Translations under genes and position numbers: made by a program | Part shown: positions 44,361-53,870 of the stretch, one piece after another | How the letters are laid out: each line of letters starts with the position of its first letter | How positions within the stretch are numbered: position 1 is the stretch's first letter | DNA from: Streptosporangiaceae bacterium | GTDB taxonomy: Bacteria > Actinomycetota > Actinomycetes > Streptosporangiales > Streptosporangiaceae | Length of the DNA: 64,000 nucleotides | Direction: 5' to 3' | Assembly: GCA_025964715.1 (NCBI GenBank) | Contig: JAOPYH010000323.1 | Coordinates: 1-64,000 of the forward strand | Notes under the pieces: generated by a model | The model's input: only the letters and a program-made list of their open reading frames with translations | What the model was told of the DNA's origin: nothing | Database searches by the model: none

Positions 44361-45035
44361 GTGGAGCCCCCGAAGCCCGACCAGGCCGGCCTCATAGACC
44401 CGGCCGACCTGAGAGCAGCGTATGAGGGTGACGGTCTGCCCGAGTCCGCGCTCGCCGCCGATCCGTTCACCCAGTTCGCCAGGTGGTTCACCGAGGCCGT
44501 CGAGGCGGGCCTGCCGGAGCCCAACGCGATGGTGCTGTCGACCGCCTCGGCCGACGGCGAGCCCAGCGCCCGGACGGTCCTGCTCAAAGGTCACGGATCG
44601 GACGGTTTCCGATTCTTCACCAATCACACCTCCCGCAAGGGGCAGGACCTGCTGGCCAACCCGCGGGCGTCCCTGGTGTTCCCCTGGCATCCGATGCGGC
44701 GGCAGGTGGTGGTGGCGGGATCGGTGGAACGCCTGCCCGAGGACGAGTCCGCGGCCTATTTCCACTCGCGGCCATACGGCTCCCAGCTCGGGGCTTGGGC
44801 GAGTGAACACCAGTCCTCGGTGATCGGCTCCCGCGAGGAGCTGGAGGGCCGGTTCGCCCGCCTGTCGCAGAAGTGGCCGGAGTCCGGTCCGGTGCCGCTG
44901 CCGGGCTTCTGGGGCGGTTACCGCCTCGTGCCGGCGACGGTGGAGTTCTGGCAAGGCGGTCACGACCGCCTGCACGACCGGCTGCGCTACCGCCGCACGG
45001 ACTCGGAGTGGCTCATCGAGCGGCTGTCGCCCTAG
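44361..45035 (+). CDS. pdxH: pyridoxamine 5'-phosphate oxidase
   Basis: A 224-residue FMN enzyme that makes pyridoxal phosphate from pyridoxamine or pyridoxine phosphate. GTG start at 44361 with GAGAGG ten bases upstream; GTG 44343 is less likely. Family features: DPFTQFARWFTEAVEAGLPE, NAMVLSTASADGEPSARTVL, LKGHGSDGFRFFTNHTSRKG, HPMRRQVVVAGSVERL and FWGGYRLVPATVEFWQGG. It is divergent from citA with 130 bp between; that gap has a GATAAT-type -10 candidate near 44330. Confidence 0.95.
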   Translation: MEPPKPDQAGLIDPADLRAAYEGDGLPESALAADPFTQFARWFTEAVEAGLPEPNAMVLSTASADGEPSARTVLLKGHGSDGFRFFTNHTSRKGQDLLANPRASLVFPWHPMRRQVVVAGSVERLPEDESAAYFHSRPYGSQLGAWASEHQSSVIGSREELEGRFARLSQKWPESGPVPLPGFWGGYRLVPATVEFWQGGHDRLHDRLRYRRTDSEWLIERLSP

Positions 45036-45150
45036 TGAGCGGTCTCCCGGGCAAACCTTCAGAGGTGGCTCAGAGCCCCTTCAGACGTTATGCGGCGCCC
45101 ACGCCGGGTGTCATGAGGAAGTAGACTCTGAGGGCGAGAACTGGAGGGAA

Positions 45151-45852
45151 ATGACCTCACACGGCCTGATCGACACAACGGAGATGTACCTCCGTACGGT
45201 GTTCGAGCTCGAGGAGGAGGGGATCGTTCCCCTGCGTGCGCGCATCGCCGAGCGGCTGTCCCAGAGTGGTCCAACGGTGAGCCAGACCGTGGCCCGCATG
45301 GAGCGCGACGGCCTCCTCCGGGTGCAGGGCGACCGTCACCTGGAGCTGACCGACTCCGGCCGTGGTCTCGCGACCCGTGTCATGCGCAAGCACCGCCTCG
45401 CCGAATGCCTGCTGGTCAACGTGATCGGGCTCCCGTGGGAGGACGTGCACATCGAGGCGTGCCGCTGGGAGCACGTGATGTCCGAGGAGGTCGAGCGGAG
45501 ACTCGTCGCCCTGCTCGACAACCCGATGCGCTGCCCGCACGGCAATCCCATCCCTGGTCTCGATGAGCTCGGCGGCCATTCCGAGGCCGCCCCGCAGGAG
45601 CCGCTGGTGGCGATGACGCGGGCCGCCACGGAGGCCGGAACCCACGCGGTCGTCCGGCGAATTAGCGAACAGGTCCAGAGCGACAGCGACCTGATGCTTA
45701 GACTCAAGCTCATTGGGATACAACCGGGCCGTGAGGTGATCCTGGCGGCGAGCGACGACGGTGTGCGAGTGACGCGTGACGACGAGGACGACAGCCCCGC
45801 GACAGAGCTATCCCGTCACATCGCCGAACACGTGTTCGTCGCCCGGCGCTGA
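45151..45852 (+). CDS. ideR: iron-dependent repressor IdeR/DtxR
   Basis: A 233-residue metal-sensing repressor that represses iron-uptake genes when bound to Fe2+. The N-terminal helix-turn-helix (LRARIAERLSQSGPTVSQTV) is followed by the metal-binding/dimer domain with all ligands in place: Met12, His81, Glu85, His100, Cys104, Glu107 and His108 (numbering two above IdeR). A C-terminal SH3-like domain (about 150-233) ends the protein. RBS GGAGGG and a TAGACT -10 candidate lie just upstream. No iron box is visible in its own promoter. Confidence 0.96.
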   Translation: MTSHGLIDTTEMYLRTVFELEEEGIVPLRARIAERLSQSGPTVSQTVARMERDGLLRVQGDRHLELTDSGRGLATRVMRKHRLAECLLVNVIGLPWEDVHIEACRWEHVMSEEVERRLVALLDNPMRCPHGNPIPGLDELGGHSEAAPQEPLVAMTRAATEAGTHAVVRRISEQVQSDSDLMLRLKLIGIQPGREVILAASDDGVRVTRDDEDDSPATELSRHIAEHVFVARR

Positions 45853-45887
45853 GAATCTCTTTCCGGTGCCTGGCCTCTGTCCCCAAA

Positions 45888-45903
45888 ATCTCCTTACGGA
45901 GAT
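45888..45903 (+). terminator. hairpin after ideR
   Basis: ATCTCC-TTAC-GGAGAT is a perfect 6-bp stem, 36 bases past the ideR stop. It may be a terminator or a leader structure of the phosphatase gene that follows. Confidence 0.45.
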
Positions 45904-46008
45904 GCCGTTGTCACGTATCCGGACGGCACGCGCGTCGTTCAATACAGATGAGGCCCGTGTAGTGTCCGCGAGATCTCGCCTGGTGATCGACGGCAAGGTG
46001 GCAGCCAT

Positions 46009-48222
46009 ATGAAGCGTTGGGGGGAATCGCCCTTCGAGGCGCTGCTGCCGCCCGAGACCGTGCTGAGCCAGATGGAGATGGCGGTCATCGTGTGCGACCG
46101 CTTCAGCAACGTGATCTACGGCAACACGTTCGCCCGGGACCTCTTCGGCTTCGGCGACGAGTTCGTCGGCCACTCCGTGTTGTCCCTCGGCATCGCCGAG
46201 GAGGACCACGACCAGGCCACCGAGCTGGCGCGGCACGTGCTCAAGGGCGGCGTCTGGGAGGGCACGTTCTGCAATGTGCGCGCCGACGGCACGAGCGTCT
46301 ACACGCGAGCCCACGCCGTGCCGCTGCGGCATCCCTCCGGCGCCATCGACGGCATCGTGATCTTCGCCCGTGAGGCTCTGCGCAGCAACCAGCGCGAGCA
46401 GGACCGCTATGGCCTGCTGGAGCGGATCGGACAGCGGCTGGCCGGCTCACTCGAGCTCGAGCAGACCCTGCGCCGGGTGGCAGACACCCTCGTGCCGCAG
46501 TTCGCCGACCATGTCTTCATCGACCTGTTCGCCGGCGACCGGCTGTTCCGGCGGGTCTCCCGGCACGCCGCGGGGTGGAGCCCTCCCCCGGGCACCTGGG
46601 CCGATATCGATGAGCCGATCTTCTATCCCAACGAGCACTTCTGCGCCAAGGCCATGGGGCGGCGTGACGCCGTCCTGGTCGAGGACATCTTCCAGCACCG
46701 GTTCTCGGCGCCCAACGAGTCAAGCCAGCGGCTCGGCGACGACATGGGCATCACCTCGGTGATCGCCGCGCCGTTGCTGGCCCGCGGGGAGCTCCTCGGC
46801 GTGATGAGCCTGGCGCTGTCCAACCTCAGCAAGCGACCTGATCCCCACTACGACGGCTTCGACCGAGACCTTGTGGGGGCGATCGCCAGCCGGGTGGCGC
46901 TGGCCATCGACAACGCGATGCTGTTCGAGGAGGAGCGCGAGACCGCGCTGGCCTTCCAGAAGAACCTCCTGCCCGGCGACCTGCCGCCCAAGCTGGACGG
47001 GCTCCAGATCGCGTGGCGGTATGAGCCCGCCAAGCCGCTGGAGTCGCACGGCCATGGCATCCAGACCCAGGTGGGCGGTGACTGGTACGACGTCATCCCC
47101 CTGTCGGCAGGCCGGGTCGGCATCGTGATCGGTGACGTCGAGGGCCGCGGCCCCCGTGCGGCTGCGGTCATGGGGCAGCTGCGGGCCGCTCTGCGCGCCT
47201 TCGCGCAGGACGACAAACCGCCCGCCGACATCCTGCGGAAGCTCGACGAGTGGGTGCGGACGATGGCCGGCTCGGAGAGCCCGCGCTACGGCGACGAGGT
47301 CCCGCGCACACCCCTGGTCTCGTGCACCTACTTCGTCTATGACGCCTGGTCGCGCACCCTGTCGTTCGCCAACGCCGGACACGACCCGCCGCTGCTGGTC
47401 GTCGACGGTGAGGTGTCCGAGCTGGAGTTCAACAGCAAGGGCGCGATGCTGGGCGTGCGCAGTCCCGGGGTGGGCGGCGAGATCCTGTTCAACGAGGAGA
47501 CCTACGAGCTCAAGCCCGGTTCCACGTTCGTCCTCTACACCGATGGGCTGATCGAGCGGCGGCCCAAGGAGAACGGCGACTACTACACCCGCGACCAGTC
47601 CCGGCGGATGCTGCGCGGGGCTGTGGCGGCCGTCGCGCGGTGCGACGTCGAGACCGTCGCCGACGCCGCCTACCAGGCCGTGCCCGGCGACATCGACGAC
47701 GATGCCGCGATCGTGGTCGTACGGACGTCCGCCGAGGAACTGGCCGTCGAGGAGCGCACGTTCTCGGCCGAGCCGATCATGGTGTCGGAGGCCCGCCGGC
47801 TCGCCGCCGACACGTTCGCCTCCTGGGGAATGGTCGACGACAAGGCCGAGCTCGCCTGCCTCCTGGTCTCCGAGGTCGTCACCAATGTCGTGCTGCACGC
47901 CGCCACGCCGGCGCCGCGCCGGGAGCTCGTGCTGGAGGGGGTCCAGGGGTTCGCGTTCGACGAATCGTCCTGGGATCTCGGTGCGGATCTGCACCGGCGA
48001 GAACCGATCATCAAGGAGTTCCGCCTGCGGCTGCGTCGCGGCTCGGAGGCGATCTGGGTGGAGGTCTTCGACGCCGACATGCGGCTTCCACGCATTCGAA
48101 GCGCCGGCGAGACCGACGAAGGCGGCCGCGGGCTCTACCTCGTAGACCAGCTCGCCAGCCGGTGGGGGTCCCGGCCGACCAGCGACGGTAAAGCCGTGTG
48201 GTTCGAGATCGGGCTGTCCTGA
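46009..48222 (+). CDS. RsbU-like PAS-GAF-PP2C phosphatase with HATPase tail
   Basis: A 737-residue signalling protein. Order: PAS domain (1-125, MAVIVCDRFSNVIYGNTFAR), GAF domain (about 140-305, LEQTLRRVADTLVPQFADHV), SpoIIE/PP2C phosphatase (about 320-560, metal motifs VGGDWYDVIPL, IGDVEGRGPRAAAVMGQLRA, FANAGHDPPLLV and YTDGLIERRP) and a HATPase/RsbW-like domain (about 590-737, LLVSEVVTNVVLHA and the glycine loop GRGLYLVDQLASRWG). Such proteins dephosphorylate anti-sigma antagonists and may also act as the anti-sigma kinase. No anti-sigma or STAS gene is adjacent, so the target is unknown. Confidence 0.92.
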   Translation: MKRWGESPFEALLPPETVLSQMEMAVIVCDRFSNVIYGNTFARDLFGFGDEFVGHSVLSLGIAEEDHDQATELARHVLKGGVWEGTFCNVRADGTSVYTRAHAVPLRHPSGAIDGIVIFAREALRSNQREQDRYGLLERIGQRLAGSLELEQTLRRVADTLVPQFADHVFIDLFAGDRLFRRVSRHAAGWSPPPGTWADIDEPIFYPNEHFCAKAMGRRDAVLVEDIFQHRFSAPNESSQRLGDDMGITSVIAAPLLARGELLGVMSLALSNLSKRPDPHYDGFDRDLVGAIASRVALAIDNAMLFEEERETALAFQKNLLPGDLPPKLDGLQIAWRYEPAKPLESHGHGIQTQVGGDWYDVIPLSAGRVGIVIGDVEGRGPRAAAVMGQLRAALRAFAQDDKPPADILRKLDEWVRTMAGSESPRYGDEVPRTPLVSCTYFVYDAWSRTLSFANAGHDPPLLVVDGEVSELEFNSKGAMLGVRSPGVGGEILFNEETYELKPGSTFVLYTDGLIERRPKENGDYYTRDQSRRMLRGAVAAVARCDVETVADAAYQAVPGDIDDDAAIVVVRTSAEELAVEERTFSAEPIMVSEARRLAADTFASWGMVDDKAELACLLVSEVVTNVVLHAATPAPRRELVLEGVQGFAFDESSWDLGADLHRREPIIKEFRLRLRRGSEAIWVEVFDADMRLPRIRSAGETDEGGRGLYLVDQLASRWGSRPTSDGKAVWFEIGLS

Positions 48223-48281
48223 TCGCCTTCCACGGGACGGCCCTCCCCTGAGGCTTCTGGGTCTCCGTACGGAGGCCTACC

Positions 48282-49316
48282 GTGGGACGCATGCGGGCGT
48301 GGACTGTGGACAGGCCGGGGCCGATCGCCGGCCGGCCGCTGAGGCTTGTCGAGCGGGATGTGCCCGAGCCCGGGCCCGGTGAGCTGCTGATCCGGGTACG
48401 CGCCTGCGGCGTGTGCCGCACCGATCTGCATCTCGCCGAGGGTGACCTCCCGCCGCATCTGCCAGGGGTCACGCCCGGGCACGAGATCGTCGGTGAGGTG
48501 GCCGGCACGGGGCACGGGGTCCGGCGGTTCACGCTCGGCGACCGCGTCGGCGTGGCCTGGCTGCGGACCACGTGTGGCGCCTGCTCGTACTGCCGGCGTG
48601 GTGCGGAGAACCTGTGCCCGGCATCGACCTACACGGGCTGGGACGCCGACGGGGGCTATGCCGACTACACGGTGGCGCCGGAGGCCTACGTGTACGCTCT
48701 CCCGCCGGCCTGGGATGACGTCGAGGTGGCGCCGCTGCTGTGCGCCGGGATCATCGGGTATCGGGCGCTCCGGCGGGCCGGGCTGCCGCCGGGTGGGCGC
48801 CTCGGTGTCTGGGGGTTCGGGGGATCGGCTCATCTCGCCACGCAGGTCGCGCTGGCCGAGGGGGCGACCGTGCACGTCTTCACGCGATCGCCGGAGGCGC
48901 GGGCGCTCGCGCTCTCGCTCGGCGCGGCGTCCGCCGGCGATTCACTCGACCGGGTGCCGGAGCCGCTCGACTCGGCGATCCTGTTCGCCCCGGTGGGCGA
49001 GCTGGTGCCGGCGGCGCTGGAGCGGCTCGATCGCGGCGGCACGCTGGCCATCGCCGGGATCCACCTGTCCGGCGTGCCCGGGCTGAACTACCAGGAGCAC
49101 CTGTTCCAGGAGCGTCAGGTGCGCTCGGTGACGGCGAACACCCGTGCGGACGGGGAGGAGTTCCTGCGCCTGGCGGACCGCTTCGCACATCCCGGCTCCG
49201 GTGGTGTGCCGCGGCTCCAGGTGACCACGACGCCCTACGATCTCGCGGACGCGGATCGCGCACTCGAGGATCTGGCCGCCGGCAAGGTCAACGGCGCGGC
49301 GGTCCTGGTCGTCTAG
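48282..49316 (+). CDS. zinc-dependent alcohol dehydrogenase family protein
   Basis: A 344-residue MDR-family oxidoreductase. GTG at 48282 is chosen because GGAGG lies six bases upstream; ATG 48291 is possible. Catalytic zinc ligands are in [12 protein letters not shown] and [10 protein letters not shown], and the structural zinc site is [17 protein letters not shown] (four Cys). The Rossmann loop [20 protein letters not shown] binds NAD(P). Similar proteins are single-subunit alcohol dehydrogenases with unknown natural substrate. Its last 29 bases overlap the end of the convergent methyltransferase gene. Confidence 0.9.
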   Translation: MGRMRAWTVDRPGPIAGRPLRLVERDVPEPGPGELLIRVRACGVCRTDLHLAEGDLPPHLPGVTPGHEIVGEVAGTGHGVRRFTLGDRVGVAWLRTTCGACSYCRRGAENLCPASTYTGWDADGGYADYTVAPEAYVYALPPAWDDVEVAPLLCAGIIGYRALRRAGLPPGGRLGVWGFGGSAHLATQVALAEGATVHVFTRSPEARALALSLGAASAGDSLDRVPEPLDSAILFAPVGELVPAALERLDRGGTLAIAGIHLSGVPGLNYQEHLFQERQVRSVTANTRADGEEFLRLADRFAHPGSGGVPRLQVTTTPYDLADADRALEDLAAGKVNGAAVLVV

Positions 49317-50064
49317 CCGAACCCGCGGCCACCGGTGAAGCCACGCCCCCCGACGGCACGGCCGCGACATGGGCCAGCGACTGCCTGAACCACAGCTCGC
49401 CGCCGATCACCCGCGGCCGGGCACCCGTGGGCGGGCCGCCCTCGACCTCGGCGGCCAGCGCCTGCCGGATCTGGACGGCCGCTTTGGCGTCGCCCGCGCC
49501 GGCCAGCCACGGCTCCGCGGGGCGCTCGATCGTGAAGAGTTCGAGCCGGCGGACGTCCGCGCCCGCCTCGACCAGGAGTTCCGTGAGCTCGCTGAGGGAG
49601 GGTATGGCCCGGTGGCCGGGGTCCCGAAGCCTTTCCAGGCGTTCCCGGTCGCCGGGGCCGAGGCTTCGCCGGATGAGATCGGCGATGATCAGGCGCCCAT
49701 CCGGCCGACACACGCGGAGCATCTCACGGACCGCGAGCCGTGGATCCGGGAGCCGGTAGAGCGCGAAGCGCACGGTCACCAACGTGAACGAGCCGTCGCG
49801 GAAGGGCAGGGCCCCGGCGTTCGCGCGTACCGCGACGGGCGGCAGACCTACCCGGCGGGTCGGCTGCGGCGCCGCGTCCACGACCGTCACCGACCGGGCT
49901 CGCGAGCCCATGGCCTCGGCCATCCGCCCGCCCCTGAACGTGACGTCGAGGCAGACGTCCTCGGCGGTCGGCTCGGTGAAGTCGACCAGGCGGCTGAGGT
50001 CGCTGCTCAGCGTGCCGGCCGAATCGGCCACCACCGCAGCCCGCGCACCGTTCCTCTGCGGCAC
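49288..50064 (-). CDS. class I SAM-dependent methyltransferase (UbiE-like)
   Basis: A 258-residue protein starting at GTG 50064 with GAGGGAGA seven bases upstream. Motif I is degenerate ([18 protein letters not shown]) where most members have DxGxGxG; motif II is [10 protein letters not shown], and the Methyltransf_11 region [20 protein letters not shown] then [20 protein letters not shown] is clear. This resembles UbiE/COQ5-type enzymes with a weakened SAM loop, so activity is uncertain. Its stop lies inside the 3' end of the alcohol dehydrogenase gene. Confidence 0.75.
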   Translation of the reverse strand: MPQRNGARAAVVADSAGTLSSDLSRLVDFTEPTAEDVCLDVTFRGGRMAEAMGSRARSVTVVDAAPQPTRRVGLPPVAVRANAGALPFRDGSFTLVTVRFALYRLPDPRLAVREMLRVCRPDGRLIIADLIRRSLGPGDRERLERLRDPGHRAIPSLSELTELLVEAGADVRRLELFTIERPAEPWLAGAGDAKAAVQIRQALAAEVEGGPPTGARPRVIGGELWFRQSLAHVAAVPSGGVASPVAAGSARRPGPPRR

Positions 50065-50147
50065 GTGCAGTCTCCCTCGTTGCCGACGCAGAATCCTTGT
50101 GGATACGACTCCGAGGATTATGCAGAAGTTCAGCCCGGTTTGGCCCG

Positions 50148-50309
50148 CTACTTCCGCAGCGTCTGGCCGTACAGAGCCAGAACGACCAGCACGAAGACGA
50201 TGATGACGGCCATATAGGCAGGCACCGGCAGTCGCATGCGCTGACTCGCCCACCGGAGACAGTAGGCGCACAGGAGCGCCAGGACGATGAGGGTGATGAT
50301 CCCGGTCAT
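50148..50309 (-). CDS. 53-residue two-helix membrane protein
   Basis: A short gene with GAGGG seven bases before its ATG at 50309. The peptide MTGIITLIVLALLCAYCLRW then ASQRMRLPVPAYMAVIIVFV and LVVLALYGQTLRK has two membrane helices joined by a basic loop. It lies 83 bases ahead of the methyltransferase on the same strand. I do not know the family. Confidence 0.6.
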   Translation of the reverse strand: MTGIITLIVLALLCAYCLRWASQRMRLPVPAYMAVIIVFVLVVLALYGQTLRK

Positions 50310-50508
50310 GGAGGGCCCTCGCCCGACGGCTCATCGGATCTGCTCACGGTGGCGCCGCTCCTCACTGTCGCTCGTTCGCCACCTTATGCCGTCGGATCCC
50401 GCGGGCTCCCCGCGGAAAGGGATGTGAGCGCGGATCCGCCCACGGCACCGTTATCGGTTCGGTGATTGGGTAGGTGTCCGTGGAGCTACCTAGGCGGGGG
50501 ACTCGGGG

Positions 50509-52569
50509 ATGGCCGTCCAGACACACGGCCCGGCCGTCAAGGCGCGGGGCTTCGGCGTGATATTCGGCGTGCTCATGCCGGTGATGATGCTGGCCGCGAT
50601 CGATCAGACCATCCTGGCCCCGGCGCTGCCCGCGCTGGCCAGTCAGTTCGGGAGTCCGGCCTGGGTGGTGCTCGCCTACATGCTCGCGCTGATCGCCTCG
50701 GCGGTGTTGTGGGGCAGGCTCGGTGACCAGTTCGGCCGCAAGCCACTCTTCATGGCCTCGCTTGCCATCTTCGCCCTCGGGTCGGCGCTGAGCGGGCTCG
50801 CCTGGAGGCTCGACGCGTTGATCGCCTACCGCGTGCTCCAGGGAATCGGCGGGGGCGGGATCATCGTGTTGACCCAGGCCCTCGTGGGAGATCTCGTCCC
50901 GCCCCGCGAGCGCGGTCGCTACCAGGGGCTCTGCGGTGCGGTCTTCGCGGTCTCCAGCGTCGTCGGCCCGCTGTTCGGCGGGTTCTTCATCGATCACCTC
51001 TCGTGGCGGTGGATCTTCTTCGTGAACCTGCCCATCACGGTGATCATGCTCGCCGCCTCCGCCATCTTGCTCGAACCCAAGTCCGAGCGAGAGGAGCACA
51101 GGATCGACTACCTGGGCACCGCACTGCTCATGGGCATCACGTGCGTGGTCATGGCCACGGCCATCGGGGCGATCCTGTACGCGTGGAGCATGATGGTCAT
51201 CCTCGCGGCCTGCGCGGCGGCGGTGCTGCTCACCCTGGCCTGGTTACTGGCCGAGCGCAGGGCGGCGGAACCGATCCTGCCTCCACGGCTGTTCCGGCAC
51301 CCGGTCTTCTCGATCGGCAGTGCCATCGACTGCGCGGTCGGCTTCGTCCTCTTCGGCTGCCTGATCTACCTGCCGATGTTCCTCCAGGTCGTCGCCGGGG
51401 TGTCCGCGCTGCACTCAGGGCTCTATCTCATCCCGATGGTGCTCGGCATGCTGGCCATGTCGATCCTGTCCGGACACATGATCAGCGCGACGGGGCAGTA
51501 CAGGCCCTATCCGGTCGTGGGCATGGTCATAGCCGCGCTCGGGCTGTTCCTGTGTTCCCGCATGGACGGCTCCACGTCAATGCCGGCGATGAGCCTCCAT
51601 CTGGGCCTGATCGGGTGCGGCCTCGGCCTCGTCGTGCAGGTGCCGGTCATCGCGGTGCAGAATGCCGTGGACTATCGGGACCTTGGGGTCGCCACCTCCG
51701 GGGTGACCCTGTTCCGCGCGTTCGGCGGGCTGATGGGGATCACGGTCTTCAGCGCGATCCTCGGCCATCAGCTCGCGGTGCGCGTCGGGGCGGCCATTCG
51801 CGGCGTCCGGCTGCCCGAGGGGGTGGACGGGGGCTCGATCCAGCGGGATCCGGCGATCCTGGCGCAGCTCCCATCAGCTGACCGGACCCGGGTGATCCAC
51901 GCCTTCGCCGAGTCCTTCCATGCCACTTTCCTCTGGATGGTGCCGGTCGCCCTGGCGGGTGCGGCTCTGGGGCTCTTCCTGCCCCGGGTGCGGCTGCGTC
52001 CCACGGCCGGCGGTACGGACCTCGGCGAGTGCCTGGGCGGCGCGCCGACCGTCCGCTCGTCGGGAAGCGAGCTCGAACGTCTCCTCACCGCCCTGATGCG
52101 CAATGACCCGAAGGCCCAGGAGAAGGTCTCGGATGTGTACAGCAGCCTCGGCGCCCGGGGGGGCGGGGACTGTCCGCCCGAGAGCATGTGGGCGCTCTGC
52201 CGGATCGCCAGGACCGGTTCTATCTCAGGTGGCATGTTCGCTCCCGGCGACACACTGGCCGGCAGCGGGCCGATCCTGGACCGGCTGCTGGGCGACAGCC
52301 TGATCCTCCGGACGGACAACGGACTTCTGATCACCGACGCGGGGCGAGAGGTCGCGGACCGGCTGCGGGAATCGATGCGGGGTGCGATGAACCAGCTGCT
52401 CGACGGGTGGTATCCCGAGGATTCTCCCGAGCTGCTGAAGAGGATCGCCCGGCTGTCGGGGGAGTGCCTCGGTGATGACGCCGATCTGACGAGGCTGCGA
52501 GCCGAGCAGAGCGCCGCCCCTGCCCTGGCATCCGGCCGTGACCGATCGGCCGGCCGGCGTTCGAGATGA
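50509..52569 (+). CDS. DHA2 (EmrB/QacA) efflux pump fused to a winged-helix-like tail
   Basis: A 686-residue protein. Residues 1-500 are a 14-helix drug:H+ antiporter of the DHA2 family: [40 protein letters not shown], the antiporter motif C-like [20 protein letters not shown] and [14 protein letters not shown]. After the last helix comes a soluble region of about 170 residues ([40 protein letters not shown] then [20 protein letters not shown]) that looks like a MarR-type winged helix. The substrate is unknown. No separate regulator gene flanks it. Confidence 0.85.
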   Translation: MAVQTHGPAVKARGFGVIFGVLMPVMMLAAIDQTILAPALPALASQFGSPAWVVLAYMLALIASAVLWGRLGDQFGRKPLFMASLAIFALGSALSGLAWRLDALIAYRVLQGIGGGGIIVLTQALVGDLVPPRERGRYQGLCGAVFAVSSVVGPLFGGFFIDHLSWRWIFFVNLPITVIMLAASAILLEPKSEREEHRIDYLGTALLMGITCVVMATAIGAILYAWSMMVILAACAAAVLLTLAWLLAERRAAEPILPPRLFRHPVFSIGSAIDCAVGFVLFGCLIYLPMFLQVVAGVSALHSGLYLIPMVLGMLAMSILSGHMISATGQYRPYPVVGMVIAALGLFLCSRMDGSTSMPAMSLHLGLIGCGLGLVVQVPVIAVQNAVDYRDLGVATSGVTLFRAFGGLMGITVFSAILGHQLAVRVGAAIRGVRLPEGVDGGSIQRDPAILAQLPSADRTRVIHAFAESFHATFLWMVPVALAGAALGLFLPRVRLRPTAGGTDLGECLGGAPTVRSSGSELERLLTALMRNDPKAQEKVSDVYSSLGARGGGDCPPESMWALCRIARTGSISGGMFAPGDTLAGSGPILDRLLGDSLILRTDNGLLITDAGREVADRLRESMRGAMNQLLDGWYPEDSPELLKRIARLSGECLGDDADLTRLRAEQSAAPALASGRDRSAGRRSR

Positions 52570-52612
52570 GGCTCACACGCCGGCGCGGCCGGTTCAAGGT
52601 AACCTCTTACTA

Positions 52613-52635
52613 AACCGAATCTCGCTCGGTTTTTG
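52613..52635 (+). terminator. hairpin with T-tract between the pump and thiolase
   Basis: AAACCGA (52613-52619), a 7-nt loop and TCGGTTT (52627-52633) running into TTTTT. It is the only strong U-tract terminator in the window. Because it lies 33 bases before the thiolase start, the same inverted repeat could also serve as an operator for a TetR-type fatty-acid regulator. Confidence 0.65.
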
Positions 52636-52667
52636 GGACGGTATCCCTACCCTGACTTGGAGGCGTT

Positions 52668-53801
<1,134 letters not shown>

Positions 53802-53819
53802 CCCACCGGGCAGTACGCA

Positions 53820-53857
53820 GTCTGTTCGGTGGCGCCTCCGCGGGCCACCGAACAGAC
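53820..53857. terminator. bidirectional terminator between thiolase and dehydrogenase
   Basis: GTCTGTTCGGTGGC (53820-53833) and GCCACCGAACAGAC (53844-53857) form a perfect 14-bp stem with a 10-nt loop between two convergent genes. Confidence 0.9.
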
Positions 53858-53870
53858 CAGCGGTGATGCG

